Origin: Streptomyces pluripotens
GTDB taxonomy: Bacteria; Actinomycetota; Actinomycetes; Streptomycetales; Streptomycetaceae
Assembly: GCF_000802245.2 (NCBI RefSeq)
Contig: NZ_CP021080.1
Location: 992,001 to 1,056,000, forward strand
Length of the DNA stretch: 64,000 bases
Direction of reading: 5' to 3'
In this document: one piece after another, positions 30,041 to 38,409 of the stretch
How the letters are laid out: every line of letters starts with the position of its first letter
Numbering within the stretch: the stretch's first letter is position 1
Notes under the pieces: model-generated
What the model was told of the DNA's origin: nothing
The model's input: the letters and a program-made list of their open reading frames with translations, nothing else
Database searches by the model: none
Translations under genes and position numbers: made by a program

Positions 30041-30660
30041 GGCCTGCCTCCCGTCCCGACCCGCGTCATGATCTCGCAGAGGGCCCGGTCGTCGAAGATG
30101 CGCGAGGTCGGTATCCGCACGGTGGTCCGGTGCCGGCCCGTGACGGGGTGCCCGGCGAGGTTGATCCAGTAGCAGCAATGTCTGAGGTCGAGCCGGTCGT
30201 GGCTGGCGCGCAGCCAGTCGTCCGGGGAGCGCGGGACCAGCATGACGACCAGGATCTTGTGCACCGAGACGGGGGTCCGGGCGAGCTTGCGCAAATGGTC
30301 GTTGTCAAGGGTGAAGGAGAAGGAACGGCCCAGGCCGGGGGGCGGGGCCGCGGTGCGGTCCGTGCGGGATGGCGAGGGGAGCCGGGCGGGCGGTTTCGGT
30401 GCGAGCTGGTAGGTGGCCTTCAGCTGCACCTTGATGGTGACCTCGTCGTCGACGGTGTGACCCGGCGCGCTGTGGCTGATGTGCCAGTCGATGCCGTTGT
30501 CCGGGAAAGGCTGGGACAGGGAGCAGCCGGCCGCGGCGGCGACCGCGTGCAGATAGCCGACCTGCAGCGTCTCCATGCAGGCGGTGGTGGCGAGCGTGCC
30601 GCGAAGGGAGCCCGTGCGGTCGGGCAGCAGACCGCCCCGCTCGGGCTGCGCCATGGCCAT
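30037..30660 (-). CDS. DUF4365 domain-containing protein
   Basis: The 207-residue product resembles DUF4365 proteins: a short helix region (MAVAAAAGCSL-like), GIDWHISHSA, VTIKVQLKATYQL, and a later PRSPDDWLRASHDRLDLRHCCYW-like region. The D...QxK arrangement is reminiscent of a PD-(D/E)XK nuclease fold, an inference only. The ATG at 30660 follows GGAAGG; TTG at 30666 is possible. It is divergent from the exonuclease gene. Confidence 0.78.
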   Translation of the reverse strand: MAMAQPERGGLLPDRTGSLRGTLATTACMETLQVGYLHAVAAAAGCSLSQPFPDNGIDWHISHSAPGHTVDDEVTIKVQLKATYQLAPKPPARLPSPSRTDRTAAPPPGLGRSFSFTLDNDHLRKLARTPVSVHKILVVMLVPRSPDDWLRASHDRLDLRHCCYWINLAGHPVTGRHRTTVRIPTSRIFDDRALCEIMTRVGTGGRP

Positions 30661-30828
30661 GACCAATAGCCTTCCAAGCCAAGAGTTTCCCCACTACGGG
30701 CCGCTGAACTGCAAAGACCCGTACTCCTGTTGTGTCCTCCCGGCGTACGGCGCAAACGGCCCGGGTATCACCAAACAGGCAGAAGACGGCACGTCACCTG
30801 CTATGGGTGAACGAGGAGTTGGGTTGGG

Positions 30829-31554
30829 ATGACGACCTGGTACGAGGGGCCGCTGGCCGCCTTCGACACGGAGACGACGGGCGTGGACGTCGAGGCCGAC
30901 CGGATCGTGTCGGCCGCCGTCGCCGTCCAGGACGCGCCGGGATCCCGGCCCCGGATCACCCGTTGGCTGGTGAACCCGGGTGTGCCGGTGCCGGAGGCAG
31001 CGACCGCGGTGCACGGCCTGACGGAGGAACACCTGCAGCGCAACGGCCGCTGGCCGGCGCCGGTGGTGTACGAGATAGCCGAGGAGCTGGCCAGGCAGGC
31101 CGGGATGGGCCGGCCGCTGGTGGTGATGAACGCGCCGTTCGATCTGACGCTACTGGACCGGGAGTTGCGCCGGCACCGGGCGTCGTCGCTGGAGCACTGG
31201 TTTGAGGCGGCCCCGTTGCGGGTGCTGGACCCGCGAGTGCTGGACAAGCACCTGGACCGCTACCGCAAGGGCCGTCGCACGTTGACCGACCTGTGCGCGC
31301 ACTACGACGTGACGCTGCAGGACGCCCACGACGCGGCGGCGGACGCATTGGCCGCACTGGAGGTCGTACGGGCTCTGAGCCGTCGTTTCGCGACCCGTCT
31401 GGAACGTCTGTCCCCCGCCGAACTGCACTCGCTGCAGGCCGGCTGGCACGCGGCGCAGGCACGCGGGCTGCAGGCCTGGTTCGCGCGCAGCGGCTCGACG
31501 GAGATCGTCAGCACGGACTGGCCGCTGCGGCCGGAGCTGCCCGCTGCGGCGTAG
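30829..31554 (+). CDS. DnaQ-like 3'-5' exonuclease
   Basis: The 241-residue product has the DEDDh exonuclease motifs: FDTETTG at residues 13-19, NAPFDLTLLDREL in the middle and HDAAADALAA near 165. It resembles the epsilon proofreading subunit of DNA polymerase III but lacks any polymerase partner nearby. The ATG at 30829 has GAGGAG upstream. It is the last chromosomal gene before the integrated element. Confidence 0.9.
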   Translation: MTTWYEGPLAAFDTETTGVDVEADRIVSAAVAVQDAPGSRPRITRWLVNPGVPVPEAATAVHGLTEEHLQRNGRWPAPVVYEIAEELARQAGMGRPLVVMNAPFDLTLLDRELRRHRASSLEHWFEAAPLRVLDPRVLDKHLDRYRKGRRTLTDLCAHYDVTLQDAHDAAADALAALEVVRALSRRFATRLERLSPAELHSLQAGWHAAQARGLQAWFARSGSTEIVSTDWPLRPELPAAA

Positions 31555-31729
31555 CGGACACGGGCCGCCAGGAACCGACTCCGCTGTCACTCGCACCCGC
31601 ACCACCGACACCACCGGAGCGAGCCTCCGCCGGAGCCGCCCCGGTACCTTCCGCCGGAGCTGCTTCAGTCGTGGGGAAGGGGCACCTCCCAGGAGGCGCT
31701 CGCGCTTGCCCGAGGCCCCCTGGCACCAC

Positions 31730-31760
31730 AAGAGCCGGTCCGCTGTGCGGACCGGCTCTT
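31730..31760. terminator. hairpin at the left junction, probably the original tRNA-Val terminator
   Basis: The 14-nt arms 31730-31743 and 31747-31760 pair perfectly with loop tgt. The hairpin lies 4-5 nt from the tRNA-derived core at 31764. A comparable hairpin lies beside the second tRNA-Val copy (55977-56010). It may serve the exonuclease gene today. Confidence 0.8.
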
Positions 31761-31763
31761 CCC

Positions 31764-31775
31764 GGTGGGCGATAC
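31764..31775. repeat. attL core
   Basis: ggtgggcgatac marks the left junction. To its left is chromosomal sequence with the tRNA-type terminator; to its right the element begins. The matching copy is at 54279-54290. Confidence 0.8.
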
Positions 31776-32199
31776 GGCTCACCTCTGGAACACAAAAGCC
31801 CAGCTCCAAGCCCTCCAGCACCTTGTCGCCACACTTCCGGGACTGGATGCGCCGCTGGTGGAGCAGGTTCGAGCGCCCGCTCCACGCACAGCCAAGCGCC
31901 TCAAAGGTGCCCAAGTGCAAGAGCTGGTCACGGCGTACGAAGTCGGGGCCACGGTGTACCAGCTCGCCGACCGCTTCGGGATCGAGCGGCGAACGGTCAG
32001 CAAGATCCTCAAGCGACAAGGCGTAGCGACCCGTTGGCAGCGTCTCAGCGAGGCGGATGTGGACGAAGCCGAGCGCCTGTACGCCAAAGGCCTGTCGCTG
32101 GCCCGGGTCGCCGAACGCTTGGACGTAGCCGCCGACACGGTCCGCCTGCGCTTGTTGAAGCGCGGCGTCAAGATGCGCGACCCCCATTGGCGAGGATGA
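31765..32199 (+). CDS. detached C-terminal HTH part of the serine integrase
   Basis: This 144-codon frame begins inside attL, with no ribosome site at its first GTG. Two helix-turn-helix motifs follow: one at about residues 52-85 ([19 protein letters not shown]) and one at about 95-130 ([20 protein letters not shown]). The reading phase across the 12-bp core equals that of the integrase at the other end, so end joining would fuse them into one 727-residue recombinase. A GTG at 31915 with AAAGGT six bases upstream could give a separate 95-residue HTH protein in the integrated state. Confidence 0.8.
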   Translation: MGDTAHLWNTKAQLQALQHLVATLPGLDAPLVEQVRAPAPRTAKRLKGAQVQELVTAYEVGATVYQLADRFGIERRTVSKILKRQGVATRWQRLSEADVDEAERLYAKGLSLARVAERLDVAADTVRLRLLKRGVKMRDPHWRG

Positions 32200-32220
32200 T
32201 CACGAACCACACACCAAGAA

Positions 32221-32253
32221 TGCCCCACTCGCCCATGGTCGGCGAGTGGGGCA
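32221..32253 (+). terminator. rho-independent terminator after the HTH frame
   Basis: tgccccactcgcc at 32221-32233 pairs with ggcgagtggggca at 32241-32253 and is followed by the T-rich ttcattttctt. It would end the full integrase message in the excised circle. Confidence 0.85.
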
Positions 32254-32337
32254 TTCATTTTCTTCTGACATAGCGCAAATCTTACGGCAAGTACCGTATA
32301 ACTAAAATCACCAACCACTAAACGGAAGGAGCTTCAA

Positions 32338-32721
32338 ATGAGTGAGCAACAACCAGATATGCAACCACAGGTTTCAGCAGCGACAGAAGAAGAACGCAAG
32401 CCCGTAGTCTTCGCCGTACGCATTGATCCAGTTCTACGAGAACAGATTGAGGGGCTACGCGGCATAACCGAGCAGAGTGTCAACGATGTTGGTGTCGAAG
32501 CCCTCAACGACTGGGTTACGAAGACACTTACCGATGAGGCCATCCAAGAGAAGGCTATGGCCGAGTTAGACGCCGAGGAGAAGCGACTCCAGGAACGGCG
32601 GGCTGCGATTGCGGGAATCCTCGGACAGCAGGCCACCGGGGCGGGAACTGCCAGCAAGGCCGCTCCAGAAGCAGGTACCACCAGCCGAGGCGGGCGTAGA
32701 AGCAAAGGCGGAAGCGAATAG
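32338..32721 (+). CDS. small possible ribbon-helix-helix protein
   Basis: The 127-residue product has a core FAVRIDPVLREQIEGL with a strand-helix-helix pattern and a later ALNDWVTKTL helix, which suggests a ribbon-helix-helix DNA-binding fold. A charged helix and a Gly/Ser/Lys-rich tail follow. GGAAGGAGC precedes the ATG. An inverted repeat (ttacgg/ccgtat, 32282-32298) lies upstream and could be its operator. A role in regulation, partition or directionality of excision is possible but unproven. Confidence 0.6.
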   Translation: MSEQQPDMQPQVSAATEEERKPVVFAVRIDPVLREQIEGLRGITEQSVNDVGVEALNDWVTKTLTDEAIQEKAMAELDAEEKRLQERRAAIAGILGQQATGAGTASKAAPEAGTTSRGGRRSKGGSE

Positions 32722-32729
32722 CTCCCGCA

Positions 32730-32942
32730 TCACACCACTCGCCGAAACCGATACCTGTCCTTGATGAAGCGAGCATGGTAGCGACCTTTGCTCGAAGCGC
32801 TCATGAACGCGGCGTACACAGACTGCGGAACACCGTAGTACTGATACGCAGTTCCGCTGTGGAACCCGACCTCAAGAATCGATCCTTCGAGGGCATAGCC
32901 CACAGAGGCAACATTACTTGAGGCGACAGGCTGTCGCTGCAA
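32730..32942 (-). CDS. KTSC domain protein
   Basis: The 70-residue product fits the KTSC domain: VASSNVASVGYALEG, EVGFHSGTAYQYYGVP and FMSASSKGRYHARFIKDRYRF, with the family's SKG and C-terminal aromatic-basic pattern. The domain is named for its likeness to the C-terminus of some lysyl-tRNA synthetases; its function is unknown. The start is a TTG at 32942 with GGAGGGG just upstream. Confidence 0.75.
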   Translation of the reverse strand: MQRQPVASSNVASVGYALEGSILEVGFHSGTAYQYYGVPQSVYAAFMSASSKGRYHARFIKDRYRFRRVV

Positions 32943-32985
32943 GACCCCTCCTTCAGATATTCGTTCCGGCTGGCTTCAGTTTGCA

Positions 32986-33957
32986 TCAGTTGATCGTGTG
33001 AATGTTCTCCCCCTTGTGGTTCTGCACCCACACGTCGCCGTCATCCCAAATCTTGACGGTAATAGTGCCGTTGTACCGAGTAGAGAGCACCTTGGCGCCG
33101 TGGCTCTTGTACTCGTCGGAGGCGTCGGTGTCGGGCTTCTTGCCGACCGAGCAGATCACGACCTCCGGCGACATGGCGTCGACGGCCTCCTCGTGGTAGC
33201 CAGACTCCCGGCCGTGGTGCGACGCCTTCAGGATGTCGCACTTGATCGCATCCTCCCCAGGATTATCCAGGATGGACTTCCAGGCTGCCGACTCGGCGTC
33301 GCCCGGCAGGATCACCGTACGGCCGGCGTGCGTGAGCTTCAGGACGTAGGAACAGTCGTTGTAGCTGCCGCTTACAGAACAGCCGTCGATCAGCTCCTGC
33401 GTGGGGGACAAGATCTCGATACTGTCATCCGTCCAGTACTCCCCCGTCGAGCCCCTGAACTTGTTCAGGACCTTGTGCGTGCTGCCGTCCGGCCCCTTTC
33501 CCTGGCGCAGGTTCTCGTACGCCTCCCAGTCCGCGTAGTCGAACGGCCCGTAGTCAAAGTCAGACTTCTTGAACGTCTTATCATGCTCGACATCCCAGAA
33601 GTTACCCAGATCCACCTTCTCGTCCCAGAAGATCCGGTGCAGGCCGCTCATGTGGTCCATGTCGGGGTGCGTCTGGATGTAGCGGAAGAGGCTCTTACCC
33701 GAGAAGTTTTCCTTGAAGTAGTCAGCCGGATCGACCAGCAGCGACTTGTAGTACTCCTCCCATGAGCGGAACTGGCCCTCGATGAAGCGGCGTGAGCGGA
33801 ACTCGTACAGCGACAGCCCCTTGCTGGCGGCCAGGGCCTTCTCGTCCTCCTCGGGCAGCTTTTTCGAGTTGTTTATGTCAATCATCATGATCCGCCCCGA
33901 GGGCAGCTCAACGATCGTGCAGTCTCCGTGCCCCACATTGAGGAAATGAATCTTCAT
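32986..33957 (-). CDS. ComEC/Rec2-like MBL-fold hydrolase
   Basis: The 323-residue product has the metallo-beta-lactamase fold of the ComEC/Rec2 branch. It starts with IHFLNVGHGDCTIVELPSG, then the metal motif THPDMDHMSGL, LPGDAESAAW and SHHGRESGYH. No membrane segments are present, so it is a free-standing domain, perhaps a nuclease or phosphodiesterase. It is downstream of and close to a two-helix membrane protein gene on the same strand, which may be its partner. The ATG at 33957 directly follows a GTG that could also be used. Confidence 0.8.
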   Translation of the reverse strand: MKIHFLNVGHGDCTIVELPSGRIMMIDINNSKKLPEEDEKALAASKGLSLYEFRSRRFIEGQFRSWEEYYKSLLVDPADYFKENFSGKSLFRYIQTHPDMDHMSGLHRIFWDEKVDLGNFWDVEHDKTFKKSDFDYGPFDYADWEAYENLRQGKGPDGSTHKVLNKFRGSTGEYWTDDSIEILSPTQELIDGCSVSGSYNDCSYVLKLTHAGRTVILPGDAESAAWKSILDNPGEDAIKCDILKASHHGRESGYHEEAVDAMSPEVVICSVGKKPDTDASDEYKSHGAKVLSTRYNGTITVKIWDDGDVWVQNHKGENIHTIN

Positions 33958-33995
33958 CACGGGTGTTTCACTACTCCGTTCAAGGTCGTACAGGA

Positions 33996-34751
33996 TTATG
34001 CGTTCGGATCCGGCGCAGCCACAGGGGCGTCACCTTTCAAGGTGACAGCGGACTGCAACAGTTGCTGGGCGTATTTGTTAGCCGCTTCTCGCACCCGCCC
34101 TGGAGACGGCCACACGCACCAGTAGATGAAGAATGCGAGGCATGAAGCCACGCCGAACAGGTTCTCGGATGTAATGCCGTCCTGGTGCCGCCCGAGCGAC
34201 ACCCATGCCATGTAGGCGCCTACAACCAGGACTCCGCCGAGGCTGATGCCGCGCCCGATCCAGCGAACCCCGTACAGGTTGCGCGCAAACCCGTAGTTTC
34301 GGTTCTCGTTGAACAACAGCTTGAACTTCTCGGAGTCGCGCGTACGGTCTCGCACCTGACCGACAGCGGTGGCAATCGCCTGGTCGGCCCGCGAAGAGTT
34401 CGCGCGCTCCGCCCGCAGACTCAGAAGCTCTACGCCGGACACTTCCGCCACTGCCTTGCGCCACAGGTCCCGCTGCACTTCGTTGTCCGAGGGCTCCCGC
34501 AGCCTCAACCATGCCGTAGTGGGCGGGCCGCCCCAGCTGGCCCAAAGGGTCTTCTCGGCCTTCCGGCCCTGCTGACGAACTATGTCAGCCACGACGACGG
34601 GGGTACCGATGAGGACCACCGCGCCCATGACGTAGGACACCGTCGGGAGCTGACGCAAGCTCAGCACCGACAGCAGGATCGCCACCGGAAAGATTGCAAG
34701 CAGACCGGGCACAAGTCTCGCCCGGCGCTCGTACTCGTCGAGCCACACCAC
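33996..34751 (-). CDS. membrane protein of unknown function with several membrane helices
   Basis: The 251-residue product has hydrophobic segments near residues 13-30, 35-50, 185-205 and 215-230, with a soluble charged region between them. There is no known motif. The GTG at 34751 (followed by a second GTG) has a G-rich ribosome site; the longer open frame upstream does not look coding. The short gap to the MBL-fold gene suggests one transcription unit. Confidence 0.6.
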   Translation of the reverse strand: MVWLDEYERRARLVPGLLAIFPVAILLSVLSLRQLPTVSYVMGAVVLIGTPVVVADIVRQQGRKAEKTLWASWGGPPTTAWLRLREPSDNEVQRDLWRKAVAEVSGVELLSLRAERANSSRADQAIATAVGQVRDRTRDSEKFKLLFNENRNYGFARNLYGVRWIGRGISLGGVLVVGAYMAWVSLGRHQDGITSENLFGVASCLAFFIYWCVWPSPGRVREAANKYAQQLLQSAVTLKGDAPVAAPDPNA

Positions 34752-35053
34752 GGTCAGACACCCCCGGCGGCGGCCTGCTCGTGACGGTTCCCGCTGAGGT
34801 TCCCATGCCGGAGGGCGATGGCATCGCACCCCTTGGGCTCCTCCCCGACCGGGAGAAGGTCGATCTCGTATCGCACGTTGGTTCCTTGGCATCCAGGCGC
34901 ATTGGCGCATCACACAAAGAGACGGCCGCCGCACCCCCGTGCCATCGGCCAACTACTCCACACAGTAGCCCCACAGACCGACATTCACTCACGCTCCGTC
35001 AGGCTCGGGGCAGACAAAGGGAGTAGACCACCCACGCCCCTGACCGAACGTGA
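34752..35053. other. about 300 bases without a convincing gene
   Basis: Frames on both strands cross this stretch, but none has a ribosome site with a recognisable product. It separates two minus-strand membrane-protein genes and probably contains the promoter of the MBL/membrane pair. Confidence 0.4.
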
Positions 35054-36172
35054 TCACTTCTGTCGACCAGTGACCGTGTGCATCTCTCGCTCCAACACCC
35101 ACACGAACGCCACGCCACCCTTGGGGAACGTCCAGCCCTCATAGGCGACTTCGACACACGGTGACGGATCCGATGCAGCGAGCTCGGTGTACCGCGGTTG
35201 CCGAGGACCAGAGAGGTAGTCCAGGACGTTCATGTAGCGGATACCGCAATCGCCGTACCAGAGTTCAGCCCTGAAGTCCTTGGTCGGCTGGGCGAGGTCG
35301 AGGTGTAGGGCATGTCCGTGCTGCTGGACCAGCACGCGGTACGTGTACGAAACGGTGACCGGCTCCCAGGTCTTCACGTCACCGCCGAGGCCCACGGTGC
35401 AGACCTGGCCCTCCTTGCGGACGCTGCGCCGGATCTTCTGCGACTTGCCGTTCACGGCGAGCTGCACGAGCTCGAATACCTCGGGCGACGACGCATCGAG
35501 GCCGTGAACAGGCTCGAAGTACCACGTCGCCGTAGACACCGGGTCGGTCAGAAGTTCCCGGTAGGTGTCCAGGTCGGAGACACAGGAGAAGCGGAGCACT
35601 GGGCTCGACGGCACGAAGCGGTACTCCCACCGGATGGTGGCGACGAACATCGCGCCTCGGCCCTCCGCCGGCCCCTTGGCCCAGGGCGCGAGCGATACCG
35701 CAACGCGGGCGTCCTCCCATCGCTGCTTGGCTCCGATGATCTGCTTCCGGAGGTCCTCGTAGGCGTCAGCCGCCAGTTCGTTGTCACCGAGCCGGATGGA
35801 CAGACAGTTCTCGACGATCCGGTCGAGCGTCTTCGGGGACGCCACGTTCGTCAGGGCCTCCGGCGCGAAGGCGAAGCCGTCGACCACCGCGTCCCGGATC
35901 GCAGGCGCTTCCTCGGAGAGCACCTTGCGGAGGCGATCATTGGCTCGCGTCTCAGCGTCGGCCTGGTCGATGTACTCGAAGAAGATGGCGATCAGGCCCG
36001 TAGTGAACAGGGCCGAGCCCACATCCAAGACGGGAAGGTCGTTGAACCACGCCCAACCCGCGTGGCCGGCTGCCCAGTGCGCCAAGACCATGAGGGCAAT
36101 GCCCGCAACCGTTGCGACGGTGGCGAGGAGTGCGAGCTTGGTGCGGTAGAGACGTTGTAGCGGGCTCTGCAT
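35054..36172 (-). CDS. two-helix membrane protein of unknown function
   Basis: The 372-residue product has two membrane helices at about residues 12-35 and 49-68, then a soluble domain of about 300 residues with many aromatic and acidic residues. I do not recognise the soluble domain. The ATG at 36172 has no good ribosome site, so the message may be leaderless. It lies upstream of the membrane/MBL pair on the same strand and may belong to the same cargo island. Confidence 0.65.
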   Translation of the reverse strand: MQSPLQRLYRTKLALLATVATVAGIALMVLAHWAAGHAGWAWFNDLPVLDVGSALFTTGLIAIFFEYIDQADAETRANDRLRKVLSEEAPAIRDAVVDGFAFAPEALTNVASPKTLDRIVENCLSIRLGDNELAADAYEDLRKQIIGAKQRWEDARVAVSLAPWAKGPAEGRGAMFVATIRWEYRFVPSSPVLRFSCVSDLDTYRELLTDPVSTATWYFEPVHGLDASSPEVFELVQLAVNGKSQKIRRSVRKEGQVCTVGLGGDVKTWEPVTVSYTYRVLVQQHGHALHLDLAQPTKDFRAELWYGDCGIRYMNVLDYLSGPRQPRYTELAASDPSPCVEVAYEGWTFPKGGVAFVWVLEREMHTVTGRQK

Positions 36173-36272
36173 ACAAGATCAATTGTAACAAACGTGCAGC
36201 TCAGCTCCAATGCCGAGCGCAGGAAGACCCCGGGCCGCAAGGGGTGCGAGCCGGGGTCTCCAGGGTGCGGGG

Positions 36273-36317
36273 CTATCCGCCGCCGGTACCACCGCCACCA
36301 CCGTTGCCGTGCACCAT
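36273..36317 (-). CDS. possible 14-residue glycine-rich peptide
   Basis: ATG at 36317 is preceded at 8 nt by a perfect AGGAGG. The frame reads MVHGNGGGGGTGGG and stops with TAG at 36275-36273. The ribosome site is far better than those of the neighbouring genes, so translation is likely if the region is transcribed. Function is unknown; in-frame GTG codons just upstream could extend it by two or three residues. Confidence 0.45.
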   Translation of the reverse strand: MVHGNGGGGGTGGG

Positions 36318-36365
36318 GACCACCACCTCCTCTGCTTCCGAGAGCTGCCTACGCGAGGCAGCATA

Positions 36366-36436
36366 GGACACATAGTCATGGGATGCAGAGAGTTGGGATA
36401 CATAGTCTCTGGATCTTGAGGCTTGGGACATATGAG
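36366..36436 (+). promoter_or_regulatory. three related boxes at exact 30-bp spacing upstream of the XRE gene
   Basis: ggacacatagtc starts at 36366, ggatacatagtc at 36396 and ggacatatgagc at 36426. The equal spacing puts them on nearly the same face of the helix. They end 13 nt before the XRE start codon and are likely operators for that regulator. Confidence 0.6.
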
Positions 36437-36448
36437 CTAGGGCTTGCC

Positions 36449-36709
36449 ATGGCAAAACAGCCCATCTCAGACGCCGCCCAGACCTTCGGAGCCCGGGTAC
36501 GCGCCCGCAGGAACGAACTCGGCAAGAGCCAAGAACGCCTCGCCGACGACAGCGGCATGCACTGGACGTTCATCGGGCAGGTCGAGCGTGGTCAGCGCAA
36601 CGTGAGCCTGCACAACATTCTGAAGTTGGCCGAGGCGCTTGGCGTGGATCCGGCGGAGTTGGTGCGCGGGCTGAAGTCGCCGGGCGAGGCCGGGAGCAGT
36701 AAGGACTGA
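36449..36709 (+). CDS. XRE-family transcriptional regulator
   Basis: The 86-residue product is essentially a lambda-repressor-like helix-turn-helix domain (FGARVRARRNELGKSQERLA, then MHWTFIGQVERGQRNVSLHNILKLAEALG). It resembles control proteins of restriction systems in size. The downstream nuclease-like gene starts 8 nt after its stop, and three phased boxes precede it, which suggests autoregulation of a two-gene unit. Confidence 0.88.
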   Translation: MAKQPISDAAQTFGARVRARRNELGKSQERLADDSGMHWTFIGQVERGQRNVSLHNILKLAEALGVDPAELVRGLKSPGEAGSSKD

Positions 36710-36716
36710 GGGCGGC

Positions 36717-38339
36717 ATGAAGAACAGGGTCGACTGGACCGACGAGCGGCTCGGATCCAACGTCTACGAAGACATGGTCTCCGTCCTCATCAGTCGTCTT
36801 CATCCGCAGGCCCAGCGCATCGACGGAGCGGGCGGAGACAAAGGGCGTGACGTTCAGGTACCGCTTCCGACCGGCCTGGAAATCTTCGAACTCAAGAGCT
36901 TTACCGGGCGTCTCGACGAAAGGTCCGGCAGGAGACGGCAAGTTTCCGACTCGCTCAAGAATGCCGCCAAGCATAACCCCGCGGCTTGGTACCTCGTGGT
37001 GCCCATCAATCACACCGATAGCGAACTCAAGTGGTTCAATGATCTGACTGCCAAGTATCCGTTCCCGTGCGTCTGGCGCGGGAAAGATTGGCTCGATGGG
37101 CAGTTGGCCTCCCGCCCGGAGCTCCCACGTTATTACCTAGAGGGTAGTAACGACGAGATCGTTAGCATGATGCGGGAGATCAACCAAGAACAAGCCGCTC
37201 TCACCCGAGGTGTTACTGATCTAGCAGATCGTGTACGCACACTCAAGGACCGCCTCAACTCTCTCGATCCACATTACGAATTTAGCTTCAGTATTCAGCC
37301 CAACGGCTCTGTCAACGTCACAACACATCCTCGATACCCTGGCGCTGAGAAGGATCGCCCCATTCAGGTCGGTGGCGTGTTTACCTTCCCCGACACCGAG
37401 GACGGAAAGAAAGCTGCACAGGCGCTTCAGGACAGTTTCGACTACGGGACAGCCACTGTTGTTCCGAGCGAGTTCGTGAAGAATTTTTCCATCGATGCAC
37501 CCGCTGATTTTGGCGGAAATTTCGATGGTGGTGAACTCCGTGTCGGTGGCGCCATTGACAACACGCCACTGGCAGACGCACGCTTCGCGCTCCGCATTCG
37601 GGATGCTCAGGGGGTTATCAGGGCTCACCTCCCGCTCGAAGCCAAAGAACGAACATCGGGTAGGAGAGGCGTCGAGCTGAAGCTCGAAGACCTCGGTGGT
37701 GTGGCGAAGGTTGTGACGCGGTTCGACGTGTCTACCCATCACGCCAAAATCAACTATTCGTTCCACATGCCCGAGCGCAGCCTGCCCTGCATCCTGTTGC
37801 CAGTCGTCCGTTTTCTAGCAGAGGCGAAAGAGGGCCGTGGCGCAACCTTGGTGCTTAATGGCAAGGAAATCGGTCCGCCAATGGATCTACCCGCCTCAAC
37901 CCCAAACGTTGAGGAGTCGCTCAAACTTCTTCGCGTCCTCGACGACATTCAACGCATCAGCGGCGTGTACTTTCCGATTCCTCAGTCCTTGACTGATGAA
38001 GAATTCGAGGCAACCAAAGAGACCCACCGGCACCTAACGAGCGAGACGACCATCGAGCAATGGGATTACGTCTCTTTCAGGATCCCGCGGGCAAGTTTGG
38101 ATAGCCCCGAGCTTCAGCAGCTCCGACAGGGTGACGCCGTCCACAACCTCGTTCTAAGGAATGAACTAGTCCTTCGCTTGGGTGAGGATTCCTACAACCT
38201 GGGATGCCTAAATAGGACGTACGCCTCGGCAAAGCTAGATTCTCTGACCGATGTTGCCAACGACTCTGGCACTGAAGAAACGATTTCCGTGAAAATCGTG
38301 CCGGGCGATGACACATCTGCATGGGTTTCTCTGATGTAG
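36717..38339 (+). CDS. protein with an N-terminal PD-(D/E)XK-like domain
   Basis: The 540-residue product begins with a helix YEDMVSVLISRL, then GDKGRDVQVPLPTG and EIFELKSF, giving D45...E58-L-K60, the pattern of a PD-(D/E)XK restriction-type nuclease. A coiled coil lies at about 145-180, and the remainder is beta-rich with no motif I know. The base composition is AT-richer than the flanking chromosome. Coupling to a small XRE regulator points to a defence role, which is inference. Confidence 0.65.
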   Translation: MKNRVDWTDERLGSNVYEDMVSVLISRLHPQAQRIDGAGGDKGRDVQVPLPTGLEIFELKSFTGRLDERSGRRRQVSDSLKNAAKHNPAAWYLVVPINHTDSELKWFNDLTAKYPFPCVWRGKDWLDGQLASRPELPRYYLEGSNDEIVSMMREINQEQAALTRGVTDLADRVRTLKDRLNSLDPHYEFSFSIQPNGSVNVTTHPRYPGAEKDRPIQVGGVFTFPDTEDGKKAAQALQDSFDYGTATVVPSEFVKNFSIDAPADFGGNFDGGELRVGGAIDNTPLADARFALRIRDAQGVIRAHLPLEAKERTSGRRGVELKLEDLGGVAKVVTRFDVSTHHAKINYSFHMPERSLPCILLPVVRFLAEAKEGRGATLVLNGKEIGPPMDLPASTPNVEESLKLLRVLDDIQRISGVYFPIPQSLTDEEFEATKETHRHLTSETTIEQWDYVSFRIPRASLDSPELQQLRQGDAVHNLVLRNELVLRLGEDSYNLGCLNRTYASAKLDSLTDVANDSGTEETISVKIVPGDDTSAWVSLM

Positions 38340-38409
38340 CCGCTTGCCACTCCCGAAGCAGTGGTCACCCTCTGTCGGCCGTCGGACCGACCGCCCTACG
38401 CTTGCCACC

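Noticed and set aside
31765..32199. The left-end HTH ORF as an ordinary independent regulator gene
   Set aside because: Its first codons are the att core, it has no ribosome site there, and its phase matches the integrase across the core. A detached integrase domain explains it better, although internal initiation at 31915 remains possible.
34585..34992. Frames upstream of the membrane-protein gene at 34751
   Set aside because: They lie in the other phase across the gene start, with no ribosome site and no recognisable product.
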